The translations under genes and the position numbers were made by a program. The notes under the pieces were generated by a model. That model saw only the letters and a list, made by a program, of their open reading frames with translations. It did no database searches and was not told the origin of the DNA. DNA of 64,000 nt from Ignavibacteriales bacterium (GTDB lineage Bacteria; Bacteroidota; Ignavibacteria; Ignavibacteriales; Melioribacteraceae), in assembly GCA_026390795.1 (NCBI GenBank), contig JAPLFG010000003.1, forward strand, positions 1,054,001 through 1,118,000. The letters run 5' to 3'. Shown in pieces: positions 63,081 through 64,000 of this stretch. The first letter of the stretch is position 1. Each line of letters opens with the position of its first letter.

Positions 63081-63491
63081 TTAAACTTTGGTAAACCAAT
63101 ACACTACAAATAAACCAAGAACTAATATGGCGAGAAGTAATATGAGGAAATTCAGTGGTTTATTTTTAAGTCTAATTCTTAATTCTCTTGTGCTTCGGTC
63201 ATAATACATTTCTAGAATCGAAAGCATATTTATAATTATCGCAATTGCCGGAAGACCAAGCATAATTGAAGGCGCTACGATCTTACCTAACAATCCATTA
63301 TTAAATGATTTATAAAATTCATCAAACACATCAAATAAATGCAGATGTAAATTGAAAGTCATTTTCATTACCGCGCAGAAGATCAAGTAAAAAGGAATTA
63401 TAATAAACCATATGCTCAGAGCAGTAGAGCGTTTTGTATCTAATTCCTCCTCAGCTAATTTCTCATTTCTCAATTTATTTACCGGTTTCAT
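63081..63491 (-). CDS. Small multi-pass membrane protein
   Basis: The 136-residue protein has about three hydrophobic segments (IWFIIIPFYLIFCAVMKMTF, IVAPSIMLGLPAIAIIINML, FLILLLAILVLGLFVVYWF) and a charged N-terminus. It lies upstream of the 62836 gene in the same orientation and probably forms a two-gene unit with it. Function unknown. Confidence 0.65.
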   Translation of the reverse strand: MKPVNKLRNEKLAEEELDTKRSTALSIWFIIIPFYLIFCAVMKMTFNLHLHLFDVFDEFYKSFNNGLLGKIVAPSIMLGLPAIAIIINMLSILEMYYDRSTRELRIRLKNKPLNFLILLLAILVLGLFVVYWFTKV

Positions 63492-63670
63492 TTTCCGCGG
63501 CTCTTTACCAACTTTAGCTGGATTTTCTATTGATCCTTATTCTTTTCAAAAACAGAAGAAAAATACTGTGTTCTTTAATCACTGTTTTAAAGTAATTAAT
63601 TTAGATCGAATAAATCTTCTTTTCTCTCTCCTAAATTTTGCGGATTTTGGTACAAAAATTTAGCGCTTTC

Positions 63671-64000
63671 ATGTCAAATACCAGGTATGCCGCAATTATT
63701 TTTATAATGGCATTAATTCTATCTCTTACATTGCCGGTGTTCTATTATTCGCACCTTCCGGAAACAGTTGCATCGCATTTCAATTTCAAGAACGATGCGG
63801 ATGCCTGGATGAGCAAAAAAACTTTTTTCATTATTCAAATTCTGATCATTCTCTTTACTTCTGTTCTAATCGGTGGATTTGCCTTTCTAATAAACCGTCT
63901 CCCAGAATCATTTCTTAATCTTCCTAATAAAGATTATTGGTTGAGCAAAGAACGTAAAGATGAAACTGTAATCTTACTGAAGAAATTCATGCTTTGGTTC
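63671..64000 (+). CDS. DUF1648 domain membrane protein, 3'-truncated by the window edge
   Basis: From the ATG at 63671 the frame stays open to the last base (110 codons). The start MSNTRYAAIIFIMALILSL is a membrane segment, followed by the DUF1648 motif LPETVASHFNFKNDADAWMS and a second membrane segment. DUF1648 proteins include SdpI-like immunity or signalling proteins, but only the N-terminal part is available. Confidence 0.75.
   Translation, partial: MSNTRYAAIIFIMALILSLTLPVFYYSHLPETVASHFNFKNDADAWMSKKTFFIIQILIILFTSVLIGGFAFLINRLPESFLNLPNKDYWLSKERKDETVILLKKFMLWF

Noticed and set aside
1-64000. tRNA or rRNA genes
   Set aside because: I looked in all longer spacers for cloverleaf-like arms with TTCGA-type loops and a CCA end and found none that hold up by eye.

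Overview
The window is AT-rich, gene-dense bacterial chromosome. It most resembles a member of the Ignavibacteria (Bacteroidota/Chlorobi group). One secreted protein ends in a Por-secretion (type IX) sorting domain with the NQNYPNPFNP signature typical of that group (38298-39650). Other pointers are a C-terminal FlgD-like/T9SS-like domain on a lamin-tail protein (1-2277), DUF5723/PorV-like outer-membrane barrel protein, tricorn-like S41, M16 and M1 secreted peptidases, and many Sec signal peptides ending in AQ or SQ. Shine-Dalgarno sequences (GGAGG, AGGAG) precede many genes. The placement is inferred from protein signatures; no rRNA or tRNA is present to confirm it.

Layout. 1-9000: C-terminal part of a surface lamin-tail protein, CoA-binding protein, DUF1579-like secreted protein, PAP2-type phosphatase translationally coupled to a stand-alone cobalamin-binding domain, secreted GH13 amylase, M24 peptidase. 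9000-20500: tricorn-like peptidase, amidotransferase-like protein, PAS histidine kinase, Sua5, HisN-type phosphatase, M16 peptidase, thioredoxin. 20500-27300 (mostly minus strand): serC with DUF1015, TPR/TlpA redoxin, pirin with a MarR regulator, DUF2203, OsmC. 27300-35650: purine permease, arginase, PspC pair, ECF sigma/RskA-like anti-sigma pair, alaS. 35780-38017: a single-gene SIR2-TPR protein resembling NAD-consuming antiphage effectors. 38298-41899: T9SS cargo, Tag glycosylase, aldehyde dehydrogenase. 42024-48089: PhoH, an archaeal-type GatE-GatD pair, Ada. 48121-49934: an operon of a TcmP-family protein and a DUF5131 three-Cys protein, bracketed by imperfect 29-bp inverted repeats. 50026-64000: envelope proteins, M1 peptidase, ferredoxin, a duplicated small-protein locus with one copy out of frame, a second sigma/anti-sigma(FecR)/pilin-like operon, a sphingolipid delta-4 desaturase-like enzyme, DUF1569-like protein and small membrane proteins, ending inside a DUF1648 protein.

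Most genes are housekeeping or envelope functions in short operons. The accessory candidates that stand out are the TcmP/DUF5131 cassette, the SIR2-TPR gene with near-identical 105-bp repeats, bacterial GatDE, and the DEGS-like desaturase. Many spacers hold degenerate hairpin-forming repeats of several families. Only two such copies are placed so that they enclose a gene cassette, and that arrangement may be coincidental.
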